Assembly: GCA_003552585.1 (NCBI GenBank)
Contig: PUNK01000014.1
Span: forward strand, 1 to 64,000
DNA length: 64,000 bases
Direction of reading: 5' to 3'
DNA from: Thermoplasmata archaeon
Lineage (GTDB): Archaea; Thermoplasmatota; Thermoplasmata; Halarchaeoplasmatales; Halarchaeoplasmataceae
In this document: positions 9,226 through 17,697 of the stretch, piece by piece
Layout: every line of letters starts with the position of its first letter
Position numbering within the stretch: the first letter of the stretch is position 1
Program-made: the position numbers and the translations under genes
Notes under the pieces: generated by a model
The model's database searches: none
The model's input: the letters and a program-made list of their open reading frames with translations, nothing else
Told to the model about the DNA's origin: nothing

Positions 9226-9773
9226 GTTATGAATGGAGATCTATTTTCAGGGAAAGTGCCCTACTTTTAGCATTGATGGCTTTCATAGGTGTTGCGGGTG
9301 GGTATATATTGGAATCCGTTGAGGAACAACTTATATTGTTTCCAGTACTCCTATTCTTAGTACCCATAATCAATGGGATCGGTGGTAATCTTGGTGCGGT
9401 ACTAGGTGCAAGGATCTCTTCAGCACTTCATACAGGACAGATGGACTCTTCGATAAAGGACCCTGAGTTGAGAGAGAATATGCTATTTATGATGCTGATG
9501 GGTGGTATAGTGTTCTTGTCTTTAGCCGTAGGTGTTTCATTGAGTGGTTTTACTCTTCCCCTTGGAATAACCCCTTTAAAGATCTTCATAATAATAATAG
9601 GCGCTGGTTTTATAACCATCGTTTCCATCACTTTAATAACCGTGGCCACTTCATTGTGGGCCTACCATAAGGGTCTTGACCCTGACAACATAGTGATACC
9701 TGTAGAAACGACTGCCTGTGATTTTATAGGCATAATTTCTCTAGTATTCATGATATGGATGGTGATAATCTGA
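9222..9773 (+). CDS. MgtE-type divalent cation channel half, subunit 2
   Basis: A 183-residue paralogue of the preceding gene, with the signature PIINGIGGNLGAVLGARIS (about 49-67). It keeps the GGN motif, which is partly altered to RGN in subunit 1. Five membrane helices. Its start overlaps the upstream stop (ATGA) and its end overlaps the next gene by 19 nt, so translation of the set is coupled. A likely partner of subunit 1 in a cation channel of the inner membrane. Substrate specificity cannot be told from sequence. Confidence 0.85.
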   Translation: MSYEWRSIFRESALLLALMAFIGVAGGYILESVEEQLILFPVLLFLVPIINGIGGNLGAVLGARISSALHTGQMDSSIKDPELRENMLFMMLMGGIVFLSLAVGVSLSGFTLPLGITPLKIFIIIIGAGFITIVSITLITVATSLWAYHKGLDPDNIVIPVETTACDFIGIISLVFMIWMVII

Positions 9774-10414
9774 AAAAAGAACGTATAAAGAAAGAAATAG
9801 CCGAAGAGCATGGTGAAATACCGTACGAAGAAACCACCGTGAGGGAGCTGATAACCTTGATGAAAGATAACACCGAGCTGATCACAGACCTAGCCTATGC
9901 TGCAGTTGCATTCGATGATAAAGAGCTAGCTGAAGAGGTGAGGCATCTTGAGTCCGAGATGGATAAGATGATGTATCAGATACGGTTGAAATGCATGCTT
10001 GGAGCGAGGACATTAGAGCATGCTGAACAGTTATCTGGTATACTTCAAGTTGCCTCTGCCACCGAGAAGATTTCCGATGCTGCCGAGGACATGGTGAGAT
10101 TGCTAGACATGGATATTGAATTAAGACCGATACTCCCACACATATTGAAAGAAGCTGACGAAAAGATATATCCTATAGCGATCTACCCCGGTTCTTCAAT
10201 GGCTAGAAGAACTATTGGAGAATTAAGGATCGAATCTCATACCGGTGTAAGGCTTATAGCCATACGTAGGAAAAATAGGTGGATATTTGGCCCCGATAGT
10301 GAAGATAGATTGTTCGAGAACGATATCATGATAGTAAGAGGTGTAAAGGAGGGTTACAAGGAACTGAGGGAAGCAGCACACGGTGACATACCATGGAAGG
10401 TGGTGGTCGGATGA
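9755..10414 (+). CDS. PhoU-like plus RCK_C (TrkA-C) regulatory protein, copy 1
   Basis: A 219-residue cytoplasmic protein. Residues about 25-125 are a PhoU-like helical bundle (TVRELITLMKDNTELITDLA, then pairs of Asp/Glu-rich helices). Residues about 145-215 are an RCK_C/TrkA-C fold (YPGSSMARRTIGELRIES through ENDIMIVRGV). RCK_C domains in ion transport bind small ligands, including c-di-AMP in some bacterial proteins, and the window also encodes a c-di-AMP synthase (47202). Gating of the MgtE halves is the reasonable inference from the operon. The start overlaps the upstream gene by 19 nt. Confidence 0.82.
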   Translation: MDGDNLKKERIKKEIAEEHGEIPYEETTVRELITLMKDNTELITDLAYAAVAFDDKELAEEVRHLESEMDKMMYQIRLKCMLGARTLEHAEQLSGILQVASATEKISDAAEDMVRLLDMDIELRPILPHILKEADEKIYPIAIYPGSSMARRTIGELRIESHTGVRLIAIRRKNRWIFGPDSEDRLFENDIMIVRGVKEGYKELREAAHGDIPWKVVVG

Positions 10415-10980
10415 AAGAAGCTGAAAAGAAGCTGCTGGAGATGAAGAACACTTCAGAATTGATGGTTGACCTGGCATACTCCGCTCTTTTGTATGATAAC
10501 CGGGATATAGCAAAAGAACTGGTAGATTTGGAGGACCTCGTCGATCACCTATACGAATCGATCCAACGTTTGGCTCTTCAATCGTGTTCAGAAAGTGCAG
10601 ATTATGACCACAGTCTGATATTGATGAAGATAGCGGACTCGATCGAGCGCATCGCGGATGGCGCACTCGATATAGCAGATGTAGTCCTTAGAGATATAGA
10701 CATCCATCCCGTGATGAAAAAAGGTCTGAAGGAATCTGACGTGTCCATATTGAGGGTTGTGGTCGAAGAAAATTCGTATCTCCACGGCAAGACACTAGGT
10801 GATGCAAATTTTGCATCCGAATCGGGGTTTTGGGTGATTGCGATAAGGAGAGGTAGAGATTGGATATACGGTCCGGATGAAGACACCACTATCGATGGTG
10901 GAGATGTACTCTTCGCTAGAGGGCCCAAAGACAGTAAGATCTTGCCTTGGGTAAAGGCAAGAAAAAGAGTTGACAAATAA
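10411..10980 (+). CDS. PhoU-like plus RCK_C (TrkA-C) regulatory protein, copy 2
   Basis: Paralogue of the preceding gene, about 189 residues from this start. PhoU-like helices span about 1-105 (MKNTSELMVDLAYSALLYDN), and the RCK_C domain about 120-185 (NSYLHGKTLGDANFASESGF). The ATG at 10411 overlaps the upstream TGA (ATGA) and sits behind GGTGGTCGG, so it is preferred over the ATG at 10393 in the same frame. Last gene of a four-gene set with two channels and two regulators. The two copies may form a heterodimer that mirrors the channel pair. Confidence 0.82.
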   Translation: MKEAEKKLLEMKNTSELMVDLAYSALLYDNRDIAKELVDLEDLVDHLYESIQRLALQSCSESADYDHSLILMKIADSIERIADGALDIADVVLRDIDIHPVMKKGLKESDVSILRVVVEENSYLHGKTLGDANFASESGFWVIAIRRGRDWIYGPDEDTTIDGGDVLFARGPKDSKILPWVKARKRVDK

Positions 10981-11079
10981 CCAATACTTATAAATATCAA
11001 GCGAATACTCCTTAAAAGCAAACATTTAGAAGCTTAAGTTGATACATTTGTAAAAAATCGAAAAGATTTATAGGTATTA

Positions 11080-12810
11080 ATGGCTTCTGAGTATAAAGTT
11101 GTGGGTTTCATGGCTGAAACGAGTAAGAATACCACCGAAAATAAGGCGAAATCTTCCCTATCCAAATTGACTAGTATTTTCACATCACCTCTTGGTTTTT
11201 CCAATAAACCTCGCAGGGTTAAACTATCTAAAGAACAGGTCGAAGATCGTGAAAAAGTTAAGGCCGGTGAAGGAGGATGGATATCTCCTTACACTGAATT
11301 GCCCGAGATAGAACGTAAGGATGATATTATTGTAAAAGACATTTACGAGATAAGGCCCCCCTTCAGCTATGTAAGGGTTATTTACGATGATGCGACTAAG
11401 GAGAATATTTATCAGGCGATAGAACCAACATTAACGGATAAAGAAAAAGAATGGTTAGCTCTGATCAAAGATACCTTGGATCGAACTTTGTCGTATGACT
11501 GGGAAAGCATGGCAAGGAAGGATAAAGAAGAGTTCATCGAGGAGTGTGTCGAGAGTTATATCCGTAGCAGAGGTCTGAATATAGAAGAGAAATCGAGGAA
11601 GCGACTTATTTATTATATATTGAGAGATTATGTAAGATACGGCCCTATAGACGTGATCATGAGCGATGATTTCGTGGAGGATATATCCTGTGATGGGGTC
11701 GGTATTCCTTTATTCATCTACCATGCGAAATACGAGTCTATAAGGACAGATGTTAGTTTCGATGATGAAAAGGTACTGAATTCTTTTATCATACAGCTCG
11801 GTCAGAGATGTGGAAAACAGGTTTCCGTTTCAAATCCTATTTTAGACGGGACGACCCGAGAGGGACATAGGGTTCAGGCAACTTATTCAACGGAAGTATC
11901 GACTCGTGGTTCATCTATTACGATCAGGCGGTTCAAAGAAGAGCCCTTCACCCCCGTTAAGTTGGTTCAATTCAACACTGCCTCACCAGAGATGATAGCT
12001 TATATGTGGCTGATGGTCGAAAACGGTATGTCTATGATCGTAGCTGGCGGTACGGCTTGCGGAAAGACTGCAACATTAAATGCGGCAACATTATTCATAC
12101 CTCCAGGTCTAAAGATAGTTTCACTCGAAGATACTCGTGAAATCAATCTTCCCCATGAAAACTGGATCCCCAGCACAACGAGGACCGGAAGCGGTGAAAA
12201 GAAAACAGCAGAAGGTCGCACACCCGGGGAAGTTAACATGTACGATCTTGTGAGAAACGCGTTAAGACAAAGACCCGATTACATTATTGTCGGGGAAGTG
12301 AGGGGAAAGGAAGCCCATACGATGTTCCAGGCTATGGCAACAGGGCACACCACCTACAGCACTATGCACGCCGATTCTGTTGAATCTATGGTCCATCGTC
12401 TAGAGAACCCCCCTATCAATTGTCCCCGTGTTTTACTGACAGCTTTAGCCTTCGTGATAATACAAAAATTTGCCCGTGTAGAAGAAGAGGAAGTGAGAAG
12501 GATACAGGAGATAACCGAACTAGTTGGTTTTGAACCAGAAAGTGACGAACTCGTTACAAATACGGTCTTCGAGTGGGACCGCAGAACAGACGGTTTTATC
12601 TATAAAGGTCATAGTTACAACTTCGATATTATAACTGAGATGCAAAATCTAACTCAGGAAGAGATGACAGAAGAGTTCAATGACCGGATAGAGATAATCG
12701 AGCATATAGTGGATCAGGGCGATATAGACTATCGTGAGATATCAAAGGTGATCACTTCCTACTATAAAGAACCAGAAGAAACCCTAGCCCGCATAAGAGG
12801 TGAGCTCTGA
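11080..12810 (+). CDS. Archaeal pilus/secretion ATPase of the GspE/FlaI/TadA family, copy 1
   Basis: A cytoplasmic hexameric motor ATPase for type IV pilus-like assembly, 576 residues from this start. Walker A is GGTACGKT (about 323-330), with Cys where Ser is usual; the Asp box is SLEDTRE, Walker B YIIVGEVRG, and the His box lies in TTYSTMHADS. A TATA-like TTTATAG (11067-11073) lies only about 10 nt before the ATG at 11080, so translation more likely begins at GTG 11101 or ATG 11110. First gene of a five-gene operon; its last base overlaps the next ATG. It shares its whole layout, including the C-terminal ITSYYK tail, with the second ATPase at 14770. Confidence 0.92.
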   Translation: MASEYKVVGFMAETSKNTTENKAKSSLSKLTSIFTSPLGFSNKPRRVKLSKEQVEDREKVKAGEGGWISPYTELPEIERKDDIIVKDIYEIRPPFSYVRVIYDDATKENIYQAIEPTLTDKEKEWLALIKDTLDRTLSYDWESMARKDKEEFIEECVESYIRSRGLNIEEKSRKRLIYYILRDYVRYGPIDVIMSDDFVEDISCDGVGIPLFIYHAKYESIRTDVSFDDEKVLNSFIIQLGQRCGKQVSVSNPILDGTTREGHRVQATYSTEVSTRGSSITIRRFKEEPFTPVKLVQFNTASPEMIAYMWLMVENGMSMIVAGGTACGKTATLNAATLFIPPGLKIVSLEDTREINLPHENWIPSTTRTGSGEKKTAEGRTPGEVNMYDLVRNALRQRPDYIIVGEVRGKEAHTMFQAMATGHTTYSTMHADSVESMVHRLENPPINCPRVLLTALAFVIIQKFARVEEEEVRRIQEITELVGFEPESDELVTNTVFEWDRRTDGFIYKGHSYNFDIITEMQNLTQEEMTEEFNDRIEIIEHIVDQGDIDYREISKVITSYYKEPEETLARIRGEL

Positions 12811-13835
12811 TGGTTGAGATACAAGATGCCTTCGAAAAACTTTCTTTCAAGAAAGATAAATTCTTAACGACCAAGAGGACAAAACCCAGTGACAGGATAG
12901 AGACCTACGGTCCCCATCTTGTTCGTTTACCCAGGTCTGCAGTTCCTGAGTATCTTAATCTGACACCTTATCAACAGTTTTGCTGGAAAATATTGGGTCC
13001 AGTCATAAAAAGTAAAGGTGTTAGAGACGAGAAACTTGAACAAGACCTGTTGATGGCGCACATGAAAATACGGGTCGAGGAGTACCTTGCATTCGTGTGG
13101 ATGAGCACAATACTTGCACTCGTAGGTGGTATCGTAGCGGCCGTATTCATTGGACCAATACTCGACGCATTCTTGGGTCTTGGATGGTTACTTTATGGTT
13201 CAGGTTTGCTTATAGCCGTCTTAGCCCCGGTAGGTACTTATTTTGGGTTGAAAGCTTCTCCTGGTTTGACAGCTAACTCCCGGGGAACGAAGATAGATAA
13301 GAAACTTCCCGATGCCATGAGTTTTATCGCAGCCATGTCCTCAGCAGATGTTAACGTTGATATGATATTCAAAGAGTTATCTCGACAGCCACTTTACGGT
13401 GAGGTGCAAAAGGAGGCTGAATGGATAACTCGGGATACTGAACTGTTGGGTATAGATATACTGAACGCCTTGCAGAGGGCTGCAGACCGAACCCCTTCTG
13501 ATAGGTTCAGGGACTTTTTACAGGGCGTGATCACAACATCCAGCTCCGGTGGTAAGTTAAAGCCATATTTCACAACAAAGCTCAAAGAGTATCAGGATAG
13601 TAGAAAACTGGTAGTACAACAGAAGATGGAAACCCTTGGTATGATGGCAGAATCTTTCGTTACTGTCGTTGTTGCCTTCCCGTTATTCTTGGTGGTTATA
13701 ATGGCGATAATGGCGATAATGGGTGGTATGGGCACTGGTGGTGAGATACCCGTATTGTATGGTATAGTAGGATTTATGATACCCGGCGCACAGGCGGGTT
13801 TCATCTTCATAATATGGTTGATAAATCAAGATTAG
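12810..13835 (+). CDS. TadC/FlaJ-like (T2SSF) membrane platform protein, copy 1
   Basis: A 341-residue inner-membrane protein of the type II secretion F superfamily, the platform on which the ATPase works. There are two hydrophobic helices near residues 95-155, a cytoplasmic T2SSF helical domain (about 165-265; LPDAMSFIAAMSSADVNVD), and two C-terminal helices (about 270-300 and 312-340). It starts on the last base of the upstream stop codon. It is a half-length unit compared with archaeal FlaJ and pairs with the next gene, as TadB and TadC do in Tad systems. Confidence 0.88.
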   Translation: MVEIQDAFEKLSFKKDKFLTTKRTKPSDRIETYGPHLVRLPRSAVPEYLNLTPYQQFCWKILGPVIKSKGVRDEKLEQDLLMAHMKIRVEEYLAFVWMSTILALVGGIVAAVFIGPILDAFLGLGWLLYGSGLLIAVLAPVGTYFGLKASPGLTANSRGTKIDKKLPDAMSFIAAMSSADVNVDMIFKELSRQPLYGEVQKEAEWITRDTELLGIDILNALQRAADRTPSDRFRDFLQGVITTSSSGGKLKPYFTTKLKEYQDSRKLVVQQKMETLGMMAESFVTVVVAFPLFLVVIMAIMAIMGGMGTGGEIPVLYGIVGFMIPGAQAGFIFIIWLINQD

Positions 13836-13842
13836 TGATAGC

Positions 13843-14763
13843 ATGCCGAAAGAACAAGATAGCTCGTTCGAAAAATTGATGAAGCTCGGACGGACCCGAG
13901 ATGTAATGATTGTGTCATTAGTAATTATGGCAGTGTGTCTGTTCATAATGGTATTAAACATCATTGATGCAGCGCCGATCCCTCTAGAACCGATAGATTG
14001 GGCCATGTTGGGATCTATGGGATTCCTAGGCCCATTCGGTTTTTATGTGAATATGAAGCAGAAAGAGATAGAGAAGATAGAAAGAAGACTTCCTGATTTT
14101 CTCAGGGATGTTGCCGAGGCAGGAAGATTTGGTATGACACTAGCTGATGCCATAGTGGTGTCCTCCTCCGGCAGATACGGGAAACTCACACCTGAGATCA
14201 AAAAGATGGCTGCTCAAATAGATTGGGGAGTCCCGGCTTCAGAGGCATTGAACCTGTTTGCTGATAGGATCAATACCCCCCTCGTAAACAGGGTGGTGGC
14301 CATAATAATAAAAGCAAATGATGCAGGAGGTAACGTGGCTGACGTTCTGACGATGGTTTCTAGTGACACTAAAGAGATACATCTATCTCAAGATGAACAG
14401 AAGATCGCCATGACGTCATACCTGGCAGTCATTTACATATCATTTGCAGTTTTTATTGTCGTGATAATCATCTTGAGTACCCAGTTCCTCGGCGCCATGG
14501 TAGAAGCTGCTGGCGAAGATATAGATGATCCGGACATGGATCAAACAGATGTGGCAGGAGTTGGATTGGATGTTGAAAATATACCGGTAATAGAGTTCAT
14601 ATTTACCTTAGCAGTCTTCGCCCACGGAGTGGGAGACGGCATTGTAGCTGGAGTTCTGCAGGACGGTAAGATAGCCGGTGGAATGCAGCACAGCTTCATA
14701 ATGATATTGATGGGATTCGTAATGCTAAGAATTATGTTTGGTGGAATGGGATTAGTGGGGTGA
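13843..14763 (+). CDS. TadC/FlaJ-like (T2SSF) membrane platform protein, copy 2
   Basis: A 306-residue partner of the preceding gene, 7 nt downstream. There are two N-terminal helices (about 18-72), a T2SSF cytoplasmic domain (about 83-180; RLPDFLRDVAEAGRFGMTLA) and C-terminal helices (about 187-215, 245-300). An acidic loop, EDIDDPDMDQTD, lies between the last helices. Likely forms a heterodimeric platform with copy 1, one for each ATPase or one shared. Confidence 0.88.
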   Translation: MPKEQDSSFEKLMKLGRTRDVMIVSLVIMAVCLFIMVLNIIDAAPIPLEPIDWAMLGSMGFLGPFGFYVNMKQKEIEKIERRLPDFLRDVAEAGRFGMTLADAIVVSSSGRYGKLTPEIKKMAAQIDWGVPASEALNLFADRINTPLVNRVVAIIIKANDAGGNVADVLTMVSSDTKEIHLSQDEQKIAMTSYLAVIYISFAVFIVVIIILSTQFLGAMVEAAGEDIDDPDMDQTDVAGVGLDVENIPVIEFIFTLAVFAHGVGDGIVAGVLQDGKIAGGMQHSFIMILMGFVMLRIMFGGMGLVG

Positions 14764-14769
14764 TAAGGT

Positions 14770-16413
14770 ATGGCAGCAATTGGAGATAAATTGAAGGAAA
14801 CGCTTGCGAACCTTGCAATGAACAAAAAACCCAGAAAGGTATATCTTCCCGCATCTAAAAAAGAAGCTGAAGAAGGGGACGATAAGATAACTATCATCCC
14901 GAAGATAGTGGAAGAAGGTGTAAAGGAGATCGAACTGACCCCAGTTGAAGAGCCTTATTCCTATGTCAGGATCAAGTATGACAATAAAAGTAACGAATAC
15001 ATATACGAGGTCATAGAACCGGATCTTGACGAGGATGAGGAGGTCCTTTTAGAAACAGTTAAGAATAGGTTACTGGACGAGTTCAAACTTATTGATATCG
15101 AGTCAAAGGACGAGAGAAGAGAGCATCTCGAAAGGATGGTACGTTCGATCCTGCGAGACCTAGATTTACGGCTGCGACCGATATCTGAAAATAGAATATT
15201 ATATTATATAAATAGAGATTTTCTAGGCTATGGGCCGATCGACGTGATAATGAAGGATCTAAATCCTGAGGATATTTCATGTGACGGTGTTGGCATACCT
15301 ATCTTTGTTTTCCACAGGAAATATGGTTCGATGAAGTCCAATGTTGTTTTTGAGGATGAAGAGGAATTGGACAATTTTGTTGTTTGGATAGCTCAGCGAA
15401 GTGGTAAGCATATATCGGTGTCAGATCCTATGCTCGATGCCACCATGCCAGATGGCTCGAGACTTCAGGAAACTTTGGGCACTCATGTAACCCAAAAAGG
15501 TTCTTCGTTTACCATCAGACGTTTCGAAGAAGAACCTTACACGCCGATCAATCTCATACACTTTCAAACATTCAACCCGGAGATGATGGCTTATGCATGG
15601 ATCGCTATTGAAAACGGTCAATCGATGCTCATATGTGGTGGTACTGCCTCAGGTAAGACCACCACTTTGAATGCAATTCTTCTTTTCATACCTCCCCAGA
15701 TGAAGGTAGTAAGTATAGAAGATACACGTGAACTTAATCTGCCCCACGATAACTGGGTACCCTTATTGACCAGGAGCGGTTTCGGTGAAACTGACGAGAG
15801 CGGAAAGAAGGCAGGAGAGATCGACATGTTTGAGCTCCTTCAAGCGGCACTTCGTCAGCGTCCCCAGTATCTCATGGTCGGTGAGGTAAGAGGTGCGGAA
15901 GCATACGTGGTCTTCCAGGCCATGGCGACCGGTAAAGCTGCTTACACGACTTTCCACGCTGACGACGTACAGACCATGGTCAACAGGATGGAAAACGACC
16001 CTATCAATCTTCCAAGGGCTTTGGTCGGTGCATTGGATATCGTTCTACTCCAGGCCAAGGTAAAGGTAGGCACCAAGATGGTTCGTCGTATAAAGGCGAT
16101 CACAGAGATTGTAGGGGTGGATCCCGACACGAATGAGTTAATCACAAACAAAGCCTATACCTGGAACCCTGCCGATGACTCTTTCAATTACAGTGGTCAC
16201 AGTTATACTTACAGCCGTGTTGCTGAATCAAAGAGCTGGACATCACGTGAGATGGAAAGAGAGGTGAAAAGGAGAAAGATGGTCCTTGATTACATGGATA
16301 AGAACAACATCGATAATTATAGGGATTTTGCTCACATCACTTCTTCGTATTATAGGGACAAAGAATCTGTAATGAAGATGGTTAGAGAATACTTCGAGGA
16401 GGAGGGCCGTTGA
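14770..16413 (+). CDS. Archaeal pilus/secretion ATPase of the GspE/FlaI/TadA family, copy 2
   Basis: A 547-residue motor ATPase. Walker A is GGTASGKTTTLNA (about 289-301), the Asp box SIEDTRE, Walker B YLMVGEVRG, and the His box lies in AAYTTFHADD. The N-terminal domain with DISCDGVGIPIFVFHRKYGS closely parallels copy 1. All catalytic motifs are intact in both copies, so neither looks like a dead paralogue. It follows the second platform gene by 6 nt. A heterohexamer, or separate extension and retraction motors, are both possible. Confidence 0.92.
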   Translation: MAAIGDKLKETLANLAMNKKPRKVYLPASKKEAEEGDDKITIIPKIVEEGVKEIELTPVEEPYSYVRIKYDNKSNEYIYEVIEPDLDEDEEVLLETVKNRLLDEFKLIDIESKDERREHLERMVRSILRDLDLRLRPISENRILYYINRDFLGYGPIDVIMKDLNPEDISCDGVGIPIFVFHRKYGSMKSNVVFEDEEELDNFVVWIAQRSGKHISVSDPMLDATMPDGSRLQETLGTHVTQKGSSFTIRRFEEEPYTPINLIHFQTFNPEMMAYAWIAIENGQSMLICGGTASGKTTTLNAILLFIPPQMKVVSIEDTRELNLPHDNWVPLLTRSGFGETDESGKKAGEIDMFELLQAALRQRPQYLMVGEVRGAEAYVVFQAMATGKAAYTTFHADDVQTMVNRMENDPINLPRALVGALDIVLLQAKVKVGTKMVRRIKAITEIVGVDPDTNELITNKAYTWNPADDSFNYSGHSYTYSRVAESKSWTSREMEREVKRRKMVLDYMDKNNIDNYRDFAHITSSYYRDKESVMKMVREYFEEEGR

Positions 16414-17273
16414 TGGATAATAAAAAATTGAGAAGACGAAACATAAACGATTCTGAAGATGCTGTCGCCACCACAGTCGGAACTATAATGGCCCTACTGG
16501 TTTTTCTCAGTCTTTTATCTTTGATCACGCAGCAGTATGTGCCCGTTTGGATGGAAGATAACGAGGCCAATCATATGCAAGAAGTTAAGATGCAGATGTC
16601 TTACCTTAAAGGAAATATAGACAATCTCATCATGAACGATTACACCGACTATCCTATGTACTCATCGATAAAATTGGGTGCCGATGGTATACCGATGTTT
16701 GCTGGTGCTACCCCAGGGGTAATAAGGCTTACTCCGGACTGGGGCGGTCTAGAATTCACCATCTATGAAGATGGGGTGGAATACTATAATTCACCTTTAT
16801 CTATGGGAAACGTATCTGTACGGGTTTTGAACCGATATTTCGAACAACAGACCGTGGTATTAGAGCACGGAGCGATCATACTCGAACAGCACGAAGGTTC
16901 TATTATCAGAGCAGATCCACATTTCAATATCAATCGTCATGGAGATGGAAGTTACTCGATTTCATTGACCATGATCGATGCTGGTTCTTCAGACCGTGGC
17001 TCGGTCGGTGGAAGCGGGGTAGTAGGTGTCAGTACCGAGCTATGGGGCTCGACTCGCAGGAGTTTTGATTTCGACGAAAACGCAAGTGTTGAGTTTAGGA
17101 TGGAAACAGCTTATCCTCGAGCATGGAGGAACTGGTTCATCCGTTCCACCGATCTGACCGAGGGAGACATTTCTGAGCCGGATGAAGGACAAAATTTACT
17201 CACGATTACAATCGACGACTTGAATACCCTCCATTTGAACCATGCTAGGATCAATATGAAATTATCTACCTAA
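16413..17273 (+). CDS. Pilin-like secreted protein of the pilus operon
   Basis: A 286-residue protein with a class III (archaeal type IV pilin-like) N-terminus: a basic stretch KKLRRRNIN, acidic SEDA, then the hydrophobic helix VGTIMALLVFLSLLSLI. The rest is a beta-rich extracellular domain (PMFAGATPGVIRLTPDWGG). The ATG at 16413 shares one base with the upstream TGA and follows a strong GGAGGAGGG site, so it is preferred over TTG 16410. Likely a structural or minor pilin, or an anchor subunit; the exact cleavage site is not certain. No prepilin peptidase gene is in the window. Confidence 0.75.
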   Translation: MDNKKLRRRNINDSEDAVATTVGTIMALLVFLSLLSLITQQYVPVWMEDNEANHMQEVKMQMSYLKGNIDNLIMNDYTDYPMYSSIKLGADGIPMFAGATPGVIRLTPDWGGLEFTIYEDGVEYYNSPLSMGNVSVRVLNRYFEQQTVVLEHGAIILEQHEGSIIRADPHFNINRHGDGSYSISLTMIDAGSSDRGSVGGSGVVGVSTELWGSTRRSFDFDENASVEFRMETAYPRAWRNWFIRSTDLTEGDISEPDEGQNLLTITIDDLNTLHLNHARINMKLST

Positions 17274-17276
17274 AAT

Positions 17277-17690
17277 TTATAAGTCGTCTTCGTTTAGCTG
17301 TGCGCACCCTGATATTTCCGGGTAGATTTTAGTCAGCCTTTCAATACAACTCCTTCTATATCTTATACTATCGTTTATCATCTTTTTGAGAATTGAAGGA
17401 TATACTTCTCCTATTAATACACTGACTGGTTCCCCTCTAGAGAAGAGTTTAAAAGTCGGAACACTGTCTATTCCAAACATGATCGTCAACCCTCTGTCAG
17501 CATGTGCGTTGACCTTGTAGACCTTCACCGTCTCTCTGAACTTTTGAGCTAGATCCTTTAGGACGGGGTTGATCGTTTAACAAACAGGACGATTAGGTGA
17601 ATAGAATTCAACCAGAACTATATTATCATCTTCAACGATCTACTCTTTCCAATCCCCTTTTCCTATGATACGTATATTAATGTTAACACC
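17277..17690 (-). pseudogene. Decayed thioredoxin gene
   Basis: The minus strand reads as a thioredoxin with two in-frame stops: PKGVNINIRIIGKGDWKE, TAG (17640-17642), IVEDDNIVLVEFYSPNRPVC, TAA (17577-17579), TINPVLKDLAQKFRETV, then the cis-proline segment FGIDSVPTFKLFSRGEPV. The active site WCGPCK is replaced: the first Cys is Arg (CGT, one base from TGT), the second Cys remains, and the following position is the TAA stop. No start codon is seen; the N-terminal end is approximate and touches the DP1 stop codon. The 83-residue downstream frame (17528-17277) lacks the active site and is not a gene. Confidence 0.8.
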
Positions 17691-17697
17691 TTTTGGG

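Noticed and set aside
17577..17642. Recoded stop codons (selenocysteine or pyrrolysine) in the thioredoxin frame.
   Set aside because: Stops are TAG and TAA, not TGA; TAA is not a known recoded codon; the first Cys is lost and no start exists, so decay is simpler.
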